Source of the DNA: Chelydra serpentina
Taxonomy: Eukaryota; Chordata; Testudines; Chelydridae
NCBI GenBank assembly: GCA_037349315.1
Contig: JBAIAC010000010.1
Location: forward strand, 36,682,001 to 36,746,000
DNA length: 64,000 nt
Direction of reading: 5' to 3'
Both the position numbers and the translations under genes were made by a program. Numbering within the stretch: position 1 is the first letter of the stretch; each line of letters starts with the position of its first letter. This document shows, in pieces, positions 11,555 through 24,204 of this stretch. A model generated the notes under the pieces. It worked only from the letters and a program-made list of their open reading frames with translations. It had not been told where the DNA came from and did not search any database.

Positions 11555-12599
11555 GTAGCTCAGAGAGACTGAGAACAGTGAGACTTTTGTTTGAGATTTT
11601 TAAGATTAGGGAGTTCTGAACCTTAGTCCTGAGGTAAGGGCCTTTAATGGATTCCCAACTGCTCCTTTCATGGAGCTTAATTAAAAGGGAGACATACTTA
11701 TCTTAATTAGCATGTTCGGTTTCTCATTGCCCTGATCTGAGCAAGCACACTTGTTGACACCCAGGTAGGATAATGTAGGGTGAGGTGTACCTGCCCTACC
11801 ACATCTGGCCATGAGGGAGGGCATTGGTGGCCCACCCCATACATGAAAAGTGTCCATCACAATGTGCAACAAATGTCAATAACATAAAAAAGTACACAAC
11901 AACTCAAATGAACAAGTAAGAGGAAAAAATAAGACTTTCTTGAAGCTTTGTGAAATTTAAAGTTTTCAATTTGCATCCTATAGAAGTTTCCTTTTGAGTT
12001 AAAAGAGAACCAACCTAGGCTGAAATCACTAAATTTCAGCAGGTCAGAAATACACATTAGATAACTTGGCGGGTTTTTTTTTATTGAAAACCTAAAACAG
12101 GTAATATCCAGCATCCATCCCTACCCACCCACAATGCCCAGATTCCTGTCTTCTTTGGATGTCTTCCAAAATTGTTCTTCACCTCCATTGTTCCTGCTCA
12201 GGGGGACAGCTGGCTTGTTGCCCTATTTATGTCTTCACATGAGCAGAATAAGTTAGATCTGCTTCCCAATATACACCTGGAAACCTTTGGGAAAATGGGC
12301 AGCCTGTATGGACCCTCTGTTCAGCAGCACAGTCTCTCCACCACATGGAAGAAAAATCCAAAACTTCTGCCTGAACCTTAGCCCAGAAAACTATGAATTG
12401 CTCCTGTTCATCTCCAGGGGATGTTGACCCCAATGATGATGATGTAAATCTCAGTGTTAACCATTTCACTGCTGATTTCAAAGCATAAGCAAATAAAGAT
12501 CTACACCTTCTACTGGAAATGGCATCTCTTTTTGGCATCATGAATGGTTGAAGTTTGAGTTATAGACAGCTCCTGTAGGTGTACCACCATAATGAGATC

Positions 12600-12850
12600 C
12601 AATGACTGGGACACGAAGCAAGACAGGGTTCAACTTTTTAACAGTGAGGGTAATTAATCATTGGAACAATTTATCTAGGGATGCAATGTTTTCTCCGTCA
12701 CTTAGAGACTTTATATCAAAACTGGATATCTTTCTAAAAGATAGCTCCAACAGATGGTCTTGATGTAGCAATTACTGGATAAGGTTCTGTGGCATGTATT
12801 ATGCAGGAAGTCAGACTAGATGATCATTATAGTCTTTGTCCTAAATTCTG
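12600..12850 (+). mobile_element. CR1 LINE 3' end within copy A
   Basis: Shows the CR1 terminal sequence order: AATCATTGGAACAATTTA, TCTAGGGATGCAATG, then ATTATGCAGGAAGTCAGACT and AGATGATCATTATAG. The same fragment sits at the equivalent place in copy B, so it predates the A/B split. Confidence 0.75.
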
Positions 12851-13100
12851 TAAATGTTGTGTAATGGAGTCACTCCTAATTTGCTACATGCGGCATACAC
12901 ATGCACCCACACACACACTTGTGCGGCTCCCACAGGTTTGTCTGTCGGCTTGGAACACTGAATGACAGAATAACCAAAGAACACTTACACCGATGTGATT
13001 CCAGTGATCAGGTGCAATGTCCCTGTTGCTGTGACGTTAAATTCGCAGCTGTTCTTTGTACCCTTCACAAATTCTCAGGGTAGAAAAAGGACAAATATGT

Positions 13101-13368
13101 GCGGATTAAACAATTATGGTGAAGCAGCATGTGCCTGTCAATGAACAACTGGGAGGGAACGGTAGTGTCAGCTGATCCTCCCGTGCGGCTAATGAATGGG
13201 TTTCGGGTGGGCTAAGCATACTCACTAATAACATCTGAAGCTGCTGCCCTAAATCTGCTCTCCGCTGCGGTCAGGATCTTTTTTCTGTGCAGAACCGGGA
13301 TAGACAGAGGGACGTTGGTACTCTGGTGAAGCTACACTAGGCTGCGATATCCAGGACTCATCCCCGCT
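13101..13368 (+). promoter_or_regulatory. SLC18B1 promoter and 5' UTR region
   Basis: The 268 bases between the edge of long repeat copy A and the SLC18B1 start codon must hold the 5' UTR and probably the core promoter. The segment is moderately GC- and CpG-rich around 13,250-13,370. No clear TATA box is visible, which would suit a housekeeping-type promoter. The transcription start cannot be placed from sequence alone. Confidence 0.4.
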
Positions 13369-13414
13369 ATGGGCAGCCGGGAAGTAGAGACTCGGAAGAC
13401 TTTGCAAACCCCAG
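13369..13414 (+). CDS. SLC18B1: SLC18B1 coding exon 1 (residues 1-15)
   Basis: Short N-terminal exon encoding [15 protein letters not shown] and the first base of a glycine codon, followed by the donor GTGGGAGT. The start has G at +4. This part is poorly conserved in the family, so it was chosen by position, donor site and phase (1), which matches exon 2 exactly. It precedes TM1 and would be cytosolic. Confidence 0.75.
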
Positions 13415-16400
13415 GTGGGAGTAGGAGAGTTTCTTTCTTTCAGATCCTGCTCTCTTTAACGTTTTGGGTTGCGAATCCCCCCCCCCCCCTCCGAAAACTG
13501 GGTGACTACTTCACCCAAGCATTCTCTGAACGCTTCTGAAACCGCGGCTGACTTCTTTTCTTTAGGTTAGTGGTTTGCGTTTGCTTAAGGTGGGACCTGA
13601 TTTTTCTGAGTAACTGCAACTTTGGGGGCCGAGGCACTTTTTTTTTCTTTTGTTATTTTGGTAACTAAATTCTGCACATCAGAAGAACTTACAACTACTA
13701 AGATCACTCTGTGGTACTTCTTGCAGTTCATGTTTACATCTCACTGTTGAAATTGACCCATTTCATCTTCTGTTCTGGGGTAATGTGTTCAATTGGCTTT
13801 TTGTCTTTATGTGAAGGCTAGCTAAAGCTCAGCAGGAGCTTTTTGTCTGTTTATAAAGGCTATGAAGGGATGAACTCGAAAGTTTCTTGCTGGCTATTTA
13901 AGAACTCTCTGAAGCTAATTGTGACCCATGCCAAATAATGGAAAACCTTGCTAGTGGGGTTTGAAGCCAAACCTGTTAAATAACCATCTTAATGCACCTT
14001 GGAAAAAGAACAAAAGGGTATTTTTGATTTTCTGGGAACTCTCTTCTGGCCTCAACCTCACTCCGACGTGCAGAATATCAGGAACACTTAAAATATACAC
14101 ATGGAGGAGTGGAGAGAAGGAAAGCAGTAAATTTAAATACTATCTACTGCAAACTTTTTTTTGAAGGGTACAAAGAGCTGGCAGATGACCTACACCTGCA
14201 TCTTGAATGTTTCTTACATCTTTATTGGTAAGCTGATTGTTGCTGGGCTGCAAAACTAAGTGTATATGAGGGATCAGGTGCAGACTTTTTATAGCACATT
14301 AATACTGTGTAGACAAAACTCTGCAACTTTATATGCCAAAAGTTGACAGTTCAGTGCCCTGGGGTCTGATCAGGCAGCCACTACTCAGGTGGGCAGTTCT
14401 CACTCCCACAAGTAATCCAATTAACTTCAATGGAGCTATGTGTGAGTCACAGTGGCAGATTCTTTTGTCATTGATGCTGCAAGCTGCTCAGTGTGGAAAG
14501 ATACTGGGCCACTCTCAAAAGTCAAAGGGACTCTGGGTGCAAGAGGCTATACACAAATCAGCTTGCAGGGTTGCGGAGAGGGCTTCACTTAGGCTGTCTA
14601 CACTACACTTTCCTCATTAAAACTTGTGTGTCTCAGGGGTGTGAAAAAAACCACCTCATTGGGGGTGGTTTTATTTTGTCAAGAAGAGCGGATACACTGC
14701 TTACCTTACAGCAGCACCAAGGTTTATAAGCTGTGCAGTGTAGACATAGCCTTGTAAAATGGTGCAGTAATATATTCAGAAAATGGTGGGTTTTAGGGCT
14801 CTTAATGGCAGAACATCAATTACCTTTTCCTGAACCATAGGTTTAGGTTACTAATTCTGAATTCCTGGAGGGCACCTCTCTTGTAAACAGACAGCTTGAA
14901 ATTGTGTCCCAGTATATCAGAGCCTAATACAAATATTTTTAGTTCTAGGAAATGGCGGACCAAAAGTTCCCAGTGAAGAGTCCAGCAGGTTTACCAGAGA
15001 TCAGCTCTTCACAATGGCAGCAACAGCTTGTTTGAACTTCAGTTCAATGATTTGCTATTCAATCCTAGGGCCCTTTTTTCCAAGAGAGGTAAATCAATAT
15101 CCAGCTCTGCAAACTATTATTCAAATTACCTGCATATTTTGTAGATCTTTACTTTTTTTTAAAGTTACTTCTAGGGTTTTTTTTAAAAAAAAAATTATCA
15201 GATCATTTATATTGCAGCATCACCCCTAGCAGCTACAAGTGAGCTCAGGCCCCTTTGTGCTAGGCTCTGTAAGAGACCGTTCCTGTCCCAAAGCACTTGT
15301 TTCCTATTTTAAATGAGGCAAATAAACTGTAGAGAGATGAATTGATTTGCCCAACCTCACATAGCAGGTCAGTAAGAGAACCAGGAATAAAATCCAGGTC
15401 TCTTGACTCCCATTCCAATGCCTTATCCTCTGAATCACTCTCTTCCTTCCCCTCCCCCATCCACTATGACTTCCCCCTCAGTCTTTCCCAGGCTAAAGTT
15501 TGCCAGGCTGGCAGATAGGAAAACCGCCTTTACTGACATATTAAATTGAGCAAACTTGATGTGCAAGTTGAGAAAAATAAATAAATGCATGTAGAGCCCC
15601 ATGACACTTCAGAGTAATCATTTTAGAGCAAATCCATTGCTGAGAGAGAGAGAGGCAGGCCCTGGTCTGTTGGCCAGATCATCCCCACCTGGGGCAATGT
15701 TTAAGAGATGGCTAAGGGTTTTCTCCTGGAACATTTCAATGTTCCACTCACCTGCCTCATGAAGTGATCTTCAAAGCTTGCCCCCAGATGCTGTATAGCC
15801 ACCAGGATCTGTGAGAGGCCAGTGCTCTCTGTGCAGAGGCCTTGTACCTCTGTTCCAGTACTGGAGTCACCCAGGTTCTTTTCTCCCTGGCAGGGTAGCT
15901 ATAGTGGACAGAACATATTACCTCTTCCCAGGTAATTTCTATAAGGCCAGTGGGGAGATGTTGTTATCTTTCCCCCTGCCCACTCCACACCCCTTCCTCT
16001 GCATGGATCCCAAATTTTCAGGGTGTCCTCTGTGGCATCCTGGGATGTGGGGGTAGGGGAACCATGCTATGGAGGCAGCAGATTTTTTAATTTTGCCCCT
16101 TCCTTACAGGGGGGTGAGGTCTGTGCACACCAGGTTCCATCTGTGTACGGACTTAGGGAATGTGTTTTGTTCCTGGTTAAGGTCCTATTAGCTGACCTGT
16201 AGTGCAACACCGCTACTTAGCATTTCCATCCTTCACACCTGCTTCCACTTGGAATAGATGCTGCTTCTGCTCCTGACTACAGACATGAATCTCCCGCTCC
16301 TCTTTAAAAGAGAAAATGCTTTATGACCATACTGGCAGGTACAATGTAAGAAGAATAAAGATGGAAGACTTGATTAAAAGTATTTTACCTAATGCTAACA

Positions 16401-19400
16401 TTTTTCTTTGTGTAGTAACTTTTTTTTTTTTTTGGTCAATGTTCTAAGTCTGGCTGTCGTTTCCTTTTACAGGCAGAGAAAAAGGGTGCCAGTGGTACAG
16501 TTGTTGGACTGATTTTTGGATGCTTTGCTTTATCTAATTTCTTGACTTCTTTAATATTAGGCAATTATGTAAGTATTTTTACATTTTCAGCACTGATTTA
16601 ATTATGGAATGAGACCTAACAACACTACTCAGAGCCTGGTCCAGATAAATCAATTTGTGACTGCTGACATGTATAAGTTGTCTCTTTTTTAAGCAAGTGA
16701 AAAGATACATAAACATAATAATGGCCATACTTGGTCAGACCAAAGGTCCATCTAGCCAAGTATCCCATCTTCCAACAGTGGCCAATGCCAAGTGCTTCAG
16801 AGGGAATGAACAGAACAGGTAATCCTCAAGTGATTCATCTGCTGTCACCCATTCCCAGGTGTTTAGTGGTCAGGAAAAACTAATTATGGGCACTCTGAGA
16901 CTCACTCCATACTCTAGTAAATGTATTTATGTTGTCTTCCTATTTTCCAATTGCTTTTACAGACATCCGTGCTCTTCCTTTCAATGAAGAGCCTGGACAC
17001 CTGTAAATTCAGCTAGAAACGAGGAAGATGTCCAGCAGCATGAGACTAAGTTACTCTGCTGACCATCAGCAAGTACTCTACAGTCCACAGTAGAGAAGCT
17101 GCTGGTTTTGTTTGTTTGTTTGTGGGGGGTTCTTTTTTTTTTTTTTTTTTAAGAAGGCCGGTGTGTCTCTGACGGCACATTCAGCCAACTGGGTTAGAAG
17201 CAATAGCCTCTGCTGTTTTTACACCACTGGGTTCTCAGAGGCAGACAGCCCTAATTTTGACCTCTTCTCCCGGGCGATCAAGTGATTAAAAATAATCATT
17301 ATTAATAGCACAATTAATTGCACTGTTCAATAATAGAATACCATTTATTTAAGTATTTTTGGATGTTTTCTACATTTTCAAGTATATTGATTTCAATTAC
17401 AACACAGAATACAAAGTGTCCAGTGCTCACTTTATATTTATTTTGGATTACAAATATTTGCACTGTAAATATCAAATAGACTTTTTCAATTCACCTAATA
17501 TACGTACTGTAGTGCAGTCACTTTATCATGAAAGTTGAACTTACAAATGTAGAATTATGTACCAAAAAACTGCACACAAAAACAGAACAATGTAAAATTT
17601 TAGAGCCTGCAAGTCCAGTCAGTCCTGCTTCTTGTTCAGCCAATCGCTCAGACAAACCAGTTTGTTTACATTTACAGGAGATAACGCTGCCCACTTCTTG
17701 TTTACAATGTCACCTGAAAGTGAGAACATGTCTGCAGTGATTGCAGTCTGGCCAGCAAGTAGGCATGGAGCTAAACCATGCAAGAAAACATTTTAAAGCT
17801 GGAAAATGTCTTCTAGGTTCCTACCTTAAATATGGCTATCAAATATAATTCTTAAGCTAGTGTACAGGCTGCTTTAAGGTCCTAACAGGTTTGTGGGTTT
17901 TTTGTTGTGTGTTTTTTTTGGTTTGTGTTTTTTTTACGAGTATGTTGTCTTTTTTGCCTTTTCCTTTTGGGCGTGGAGGGAATGGGGGGAGGAATTGTAC
18001 TTGAAAATCTTTTCAATGAAAGTGGCATTAGACCTCTAGTGTTTCCAATGGAAAGTCCCTTCAATGTAAGAATAAAAGCCCTTACAACAGGCCACCAGGA
18101 GTGAAAGTAAGGCAGTACGGGCTGGTACAGCGTACTGGTAAAAAGTGGCCGCTGACTTTAAAGCGCTGCCACGGCGAAGGACCCTGCAGTGCTTTAATGT
18201 CGTTATCCCTTTTGTCTCCTCCCCCTCCCCCCTGGGGCCACTGCCAGTGGCAAGGGGAGCAAAAGGAGCAGCTTCCCCGGGGCTGGCGATTTAAAAGGGC
18301 CCAGAGCTCCGGCACAGCGTCCGGAGCCTGGGGCCCTTTAAATCACTGCTGGAGCCCCGGGCGGCGCAAGCAAGGCAGCACAGATGGGCTGGCTGGGGGA
18401 TGCTGCCCCTCCCCCCTCCCCCCTCCCCCAGCCCTGCCCCTTACACCTGAGGCCCTGCCCTTTCAGGGGGGCAGGGGCATAGCCAGACCCCCATAATGGT
18501 AAGAGTTCAATTTTACTTTCACCCCTGACAGACCAGTAATGTAGAGGAGGAAAAAGACATCCTGTTTTCTCAGCACTGCTAATATATTTACATTGCTGCA
18601 TTAGCTTTCTTCTACCCACCTCCTGGCCAGTTCTAAGTTTACCTTATTTCTCACTCCTCTCCATCTGTCTGCATCCACCTCTCTCTTCTGCTACCTCCCC
18701 CCACATAAGTTAGACTCCACCGGATGCTTTCACACAGGGCTGAAGATTTTCCTCTTGCTGCGCCAGGAGGCTGCTCCACAGGTAGCTTTGGTTGGAGTTG
18801 TAGTCTTTATGTATCTTGGCAGTAGTTGGGAGTTCATGTGACTTCTCAACTGCAAGGGGGCTGTGGAGCAGCTGAGAGGCCTCCACTGGGGTGCTGCTGT
18901 GTGAAACGCACAATTCGTTACTAAGGGAAGAGACAAATGGGTAGCCTGAAACAATGATTGGACATCTGTGTTTCACTGAAAGCAGGAGAAATCACTGGCT
19001 TCAGTAAAACAGGCTGCAGTACAGGGACTGGTTCTCCAGCCCTGAACAATCCAAAGAAACGGAAATATGTGCTTATGCTAAGGGAGGGTGTAGAATGCAA
19101 TAAGACACCCCATAGAGTTATATTGTTGAAGGTGACCTGGCCATAGGCTGTGCCCCCAGCCATCCATTTCCTAGTTGGCAGAGTCCAGTGAAAGCAGGCC
19201 ATGCTGTCTTGCCTCTGACATTTCTGAGAATGGGGAGAAGTGAAGTGCGTTCCGTACCTCAGAGATGGTCACTAGTTTCTTTTAAACTAGCTTCCATGAC
19301 ATAATGATCTTTTCCCTGAATACTTAGCCTTCCACAGATCTTGTGTTTACTGCCTTCTGGAGCTTATCCCCTGAGCTGCATACTGTGTCTTGGATTAGCT

Positions 19401-22400
19401 GCTAGTATGTTAGATGAACAAATGGGGAACTGACTACAATGGCTGTTTCCATCACCTACCTTATTGTCCCCGCTACTGCCTGCTATAGGCAATGCTCGTG
19501 CATATAAGAATGCTGGTGCATTCTGCCACTGTACAGAGGCTACAGCAAACGGCAGTGAGAGAGTTAGCTCTACCAGTGACTTACCATTGGGAAAACTAGG
19601 TTAAGTCACTTAACCATTTAGAATATTTTTAGGTTTGCTTACAAGCTGAATGTGAGGGGAGTCTGATTCTCTGCCTTTGTTCTGTCAGTGATTTTTCTAG
19701 AGTGTGCACCCAGTGTTTTTGATTTCATAACTCCCCAAATAAGTTTCCTTGTTAAAAATGGACTTGAAATAATTAAAATGTAATATTTATTCTTCACCAA
19801 TTGCAGCTTGTACAAATCGGAGCCAAATTCATGTTTGTGGCTGGGATGTTTGTCTCAGGATGTGTTACAATTCTGTTTGGGTGAGTGTGTTTTCTTGCAT
19901 CTTATTTCTAGTATGAAATTTGCATTGTGTTCTAATCCTATGAAAAACAGATGGTCTTGCTGTTAAAACTCAAGGCTAGGAGTAAAAAGACTTCAGCTCT
20001 GTTTCTGACCTTGGGCCAATGACTTACCCTCTCTGTCTTAGTTTTTCTCCTCTGTAAAGTGTGAATAATACTTATCTAACTCCTGGGGCTATAAGGCTTG
20101 TTTAGCACTCTGAGGCCCTTGGCTGGAAGATAAATGCAATTTGCTATTTAAGTTATGGCATTGGAAAAACCTCAAGTAAATATGGTAATAAGTGCATACA
20201 AAATCTAACTCCTAAAATGGGATTTTTAATTGTTTTAAATCCATTTGGAAATCAGCCCCTACAATTGCCAGGCAAAGTTTCTAAGGCACTAACTTGTGCA
20301 ACATGTAGGCTTTATTTTTAAAGAGTTTCTATTCCCCATTGGGCAGCTGTGAAATTGTAAAATCAAGTTCAGCTTTGTGGGGATGTTGCTTGGCAAAACT
20401 ATGAGGAGCAACAGAGGAAGGCACTGGAGTTCTTTACAGGGGAGAAAGGTGCTGGCCTTTACCTCCAAAGGGGGCAGAGATTGTTTCCCTCCCCTTCCCA
20501 GCATCAGGTGGGAGATGATAGAACTCTCCTTTTCCCCTTCAGACACTAGGGGCATGTCTACACTGCATTGTCAGCCTGGGTCTGTGGGATCTGAGTCTGC
20601 AGACTCTATCTTTTGCATCCACACTGCATGGTGAACCCAGGCCTACAATTTCTGGACCTGGGTCTCACAATCATGCTGACACATCCATACTGTGCTATGC
20701 TGACCCCAGTCAAACCTTATTCTTGGGGCATATTCCAGGCTTCCTAGTGCAGCCTCTGGCTGTAGCCATTCTAGGCCTTGTTTCGCTGTGTATTGTGGGA
20801 AAACCTGACTGTCCATCCTACAGCATTTGACTGGAAGCTCTGTCAGCCTGCCAACACATCCAGCTGAGCCATCTTTGGGTCTGCACCCTCCCAAGAACCT
20901 ATACACTTAATTCTTAATTCCCAAGAAGCTATAAACATGGGTGAAGCACTGTTCGAAGAACTTGTCTAGCTTGCACTTTCCCTCCCATTTCAGGAAACAG
21001 TAGAGTGTCCATGAGATGCTGGTTGGCTATTTCAATAGTGTGTGTGTTGTGTTTGTGGTGTGTGTGTTTGGTGGGTTTTTTTTGTTTTTGTATTTTTTTT
21101 AACTGGAGGCACCTCTCAGAAGGGAATATAGATGTGGCAGACTCCAGCTGGTGGGTGCTGTTCATGATTCTTGCTGTAGCTGCACCATATGTTGACTGGT
21201 GCTTCTGGAGCAGGGCCATGAGAACAGACTAGTGGGATCAGATCATGTGGACCTAGGATGCCCAGCAGTGGCTCCAGAACTTTCACATGAAGAAGTGGAT
21301 GTTTCTGGAGTTTTGTCAGCAGCTTGCCCTGACACTTCAGCATCAGGACACAAGCAAGGGAGGCCAGGCTGGTCCAGAGCAAGATTGCTATAGCCATTTG
21401 AAAGAAGGCTATCCCTGACTGCTACAGATCCCTAGCTAACTAGTGTGGTGTTGGCAAGTCTGTGGTAGGAGCTGTGTTGATGGATGTTTGCATGGCAATT
21501 GGAACTGAGATTTACCCAAAGGTTAGTGGGCATAAACAAAGTCCCTGAAATAATTTTGAGAGAATGGGCTTTCCAAACTGCATGGGGCATGGATGGGACT
21601 CCTGTATCCTTAGTTTGCTCTCCTCAAGGAGCACATGAGTGCATAAACTACAAGTGGTACAACTCAATCATTATGGAGGCCCTGGTTGACCAGAGAGGCT
21701 AATTTGTGGGTGCCGATGTGGGCTGTTCTGGCAAAGTGTATGGTGCCAAGATTTTCTAAAAAACAGGTCTTTATCTTCATGGACAGGCTGGGACACTATT
21801 CCCACCAAGTGAGATGGTCCTAAATAGAGTAACTGTTGTTCTAGTCAACTCCACATACCCCGTTATGGCTTATGAAACAGTACCCTGATCTCAGAAGGCC
21901 TGGCAAAAGAAGGTTAATTACACCTTCAGTAGCTGTAGAATGGTGGTTCAGTGTGCGTTTGGCAGATTGAAATCCTGCTGGGGCTGTTATGCTGGCCACA
22001 TTGTGAAGAGCACAGCAAGCCACAATAATGTCTGTGAGGAGAGCCATTTCTTCAGGTGTGCACTCTGGCTGTTACTGGATTGCTGGACCAGTACACACAT
22101 CCAGAAAGTGCACCTATCATAATGGAATCAGGATCCACATGTGCCATGGAAATCAGGGATGCTTTGTGCAGCCACAATCTGGGCTTGCCTTGCCCCATGG
22201 ATGAGGGGGAATAGTAAGTGTATGAATATATGTATATAGTAATGTGAAATACCATTTGTGTGTTGGTGGGATGGATCCCATTCACACTTCCATTACCTCT
22301 GGGGGATTCTTAATGAATTTAAACGTATGGATGCAATGGAATATATGGTGTTTTCTATGCTTTTTGTTTAATCTTTACTGTATAAAATGGTCATGTGCTT

Positions 22401-24170
22401 CAGTCCACTGTTTCTGGATTGCTGTTATGTAGTTCAGCTTTAGTAAAGGTAATAAACAGCTGTCACAACACCACGTCTTTGTGCAAACAAAACACTTTAA
22501 TTCTAAACATGCTTTTAATAAAACCTAACAATATTAAAAAACTACTAGCCAGCTCAGCTGCCATCAAACTCCCAATAGCGGGGGGGGATTGCAAAAACCA
22601 GTGAATAGTGCTCATTAAATCACTGACAAAAAAGCGAACAATTGTGACACACAGACTCATTGGTGGTTCACTGCTTTGTGTCAGTGACTCTTATCGGACG
22701 TGTTCAAGTCACTACACATAGCAGGCTGCTGTCATAGTATTTATCTTTAAAGAAGAGTGTGTGAGATGTCAAATAACTTATACTGTACTGGTCATCTTAA
22801 GCATTGTGAGATGCATCTGCAGGTATTATTCTCAAGAAGTTGTATGTACGTACTAAAAATATGTTTAAAATATGTAAACTAGGCAGGGTTGATCAAGTTT
22901 CTCCCAGACAAAGGAATATTGACTTACCGGTGTGTTCACATATCTAATGTAAAATTAAGCAGTGTGAAAGCCAAAACACAATGAGAACTACATCTGCATG
23001 TAAGTCACCAGGAAAAGCCAGGTTGATTTTTTGGGGGGAGGGGGAGATGAGTAATCAGCATGAGAAGATGTCGAAGACTTAAAGCACGGGAGGTTGTCTT
23101 GTGTCTGGGATCAAAACAATGAGTTTTGGGGAAATATAAGGAGAAACAAAACAACATTTTGTCCATCACTGAGGGAGAAAAATGGACAGTGCTTTTTGTA
23201 TCCATAAAAGTTGGATCCTGGCCCTGGGGCTGGTGATGCTGAGAGGTTGCTGTAGGCGATAAACTTAGCCTAGGCAAAGCTTTCCACCTGTTAAAAGTTT
23301 TTATTAGTCTCTGAGAAGGGTGTTTATACTTCTTTTATTTGTAACCAATTCCTCTTTCACCATCTTAATCAGTTTCACGTAAATCTGTCCTTACTTAATA
23401 AGCTTATTCTTGGGTTTATTATAAATTCATTTCAGTGCTTTTATACTTAAAGTATGGATCTTGAACTGAAAAATAGGCTGGTGAGTACGCTGTCTTTGGA
23501 GACAGCCAACTTGGTAATTTCTGTGAGTGTCCAGTGACAGGGTCTGAATATTACAGGGAACACTCCCCAAGGGAGCATGGGGATTAGAGTGTTAATCTGC
23601 AGGGTAAAGTAAAGTCTGGCAGAACTTCTCAGGAGAATGTTTGGGTGGCTAACAGACTGGTGAGACAGGGAGCTCGTACCAGTTTAGCACCACTAAGTCT
23701 GTCTTTCTCTTGCTGAGACAGGTGGGTAACTAATTGACTCATCATCCTGTCCCCTCAGAATAAAAAACACTTCAGCTATGTTTCACCAGTTCTGAGTGCC
23801 TCCCACCCCACTTCTCTTTGGCCTTTCTAGTGCGTCATGTATGCACTGACTGCTGCTGCATGGGACCAGAAGAATGAAGGGGATACATGTGCCCATTTCA
23901 ACTAGTGTTAATGCCTTGTGGTGTGTACCACCCGATCAGAGAGTTGTCCAAAGGATTCTGGGGCTGCAGGATACAGTAGCACAGTGGGGTTCAGGCTGTG
24001 GGACTGGAGCAGGATCTACAGGTGTAACTGGGTCTGAAACCTTCAGTCTCACTGCCCTGAGCACAAGCAGCTTCTCTAACCTTTCTGCTACACTGGATTT
24101 TTTGTTTTCTCCCCAAGTGTTGCTTGGGCTCCAGAAACTATGCTGCCAATCTCTCCTAATACACTGCAGC

Positions 24171-24204
<34 letters not shown>

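Larger units (their letters stand above)
10715..13101 (+). repeat. Long repeat, copy A (matches 56,900-63,994)
   Basis: Blocks of this segment recur in the same order and orientation in copy B. Examples are 10,730-10,900 with 56,910-57,090, 11,385-11,460 with 57,110-57,185, 11,640-11,780 with 60,355-60,470, 12,100-12,545 with 61,000-61,495 and 12,850-13,101 with 63,760-63,994. Similarity is high but clearly diverged by eye. Two insertions in A (hAT at 10,915 and the repeat at 11,260) are absent from B. It is either a large retroelement or a segmental duplication. Confidence 0.75.

Noticed and set aside
1..13100. RPS12 or another left-hand neighbour of SLC18B1
   Set aside because: Expected from synteny, but no ribosomal protein sequence or other host gene was recognised; the region is transposon remnants.
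15014..15088. Internal ATG in exon 2 as the SLC18B1 start
   Set aside because: It lies within TM1 and would remove the conserved RDQLF stretch; exon 1 at 13,369 gives a proper N-terminus in matching phase.
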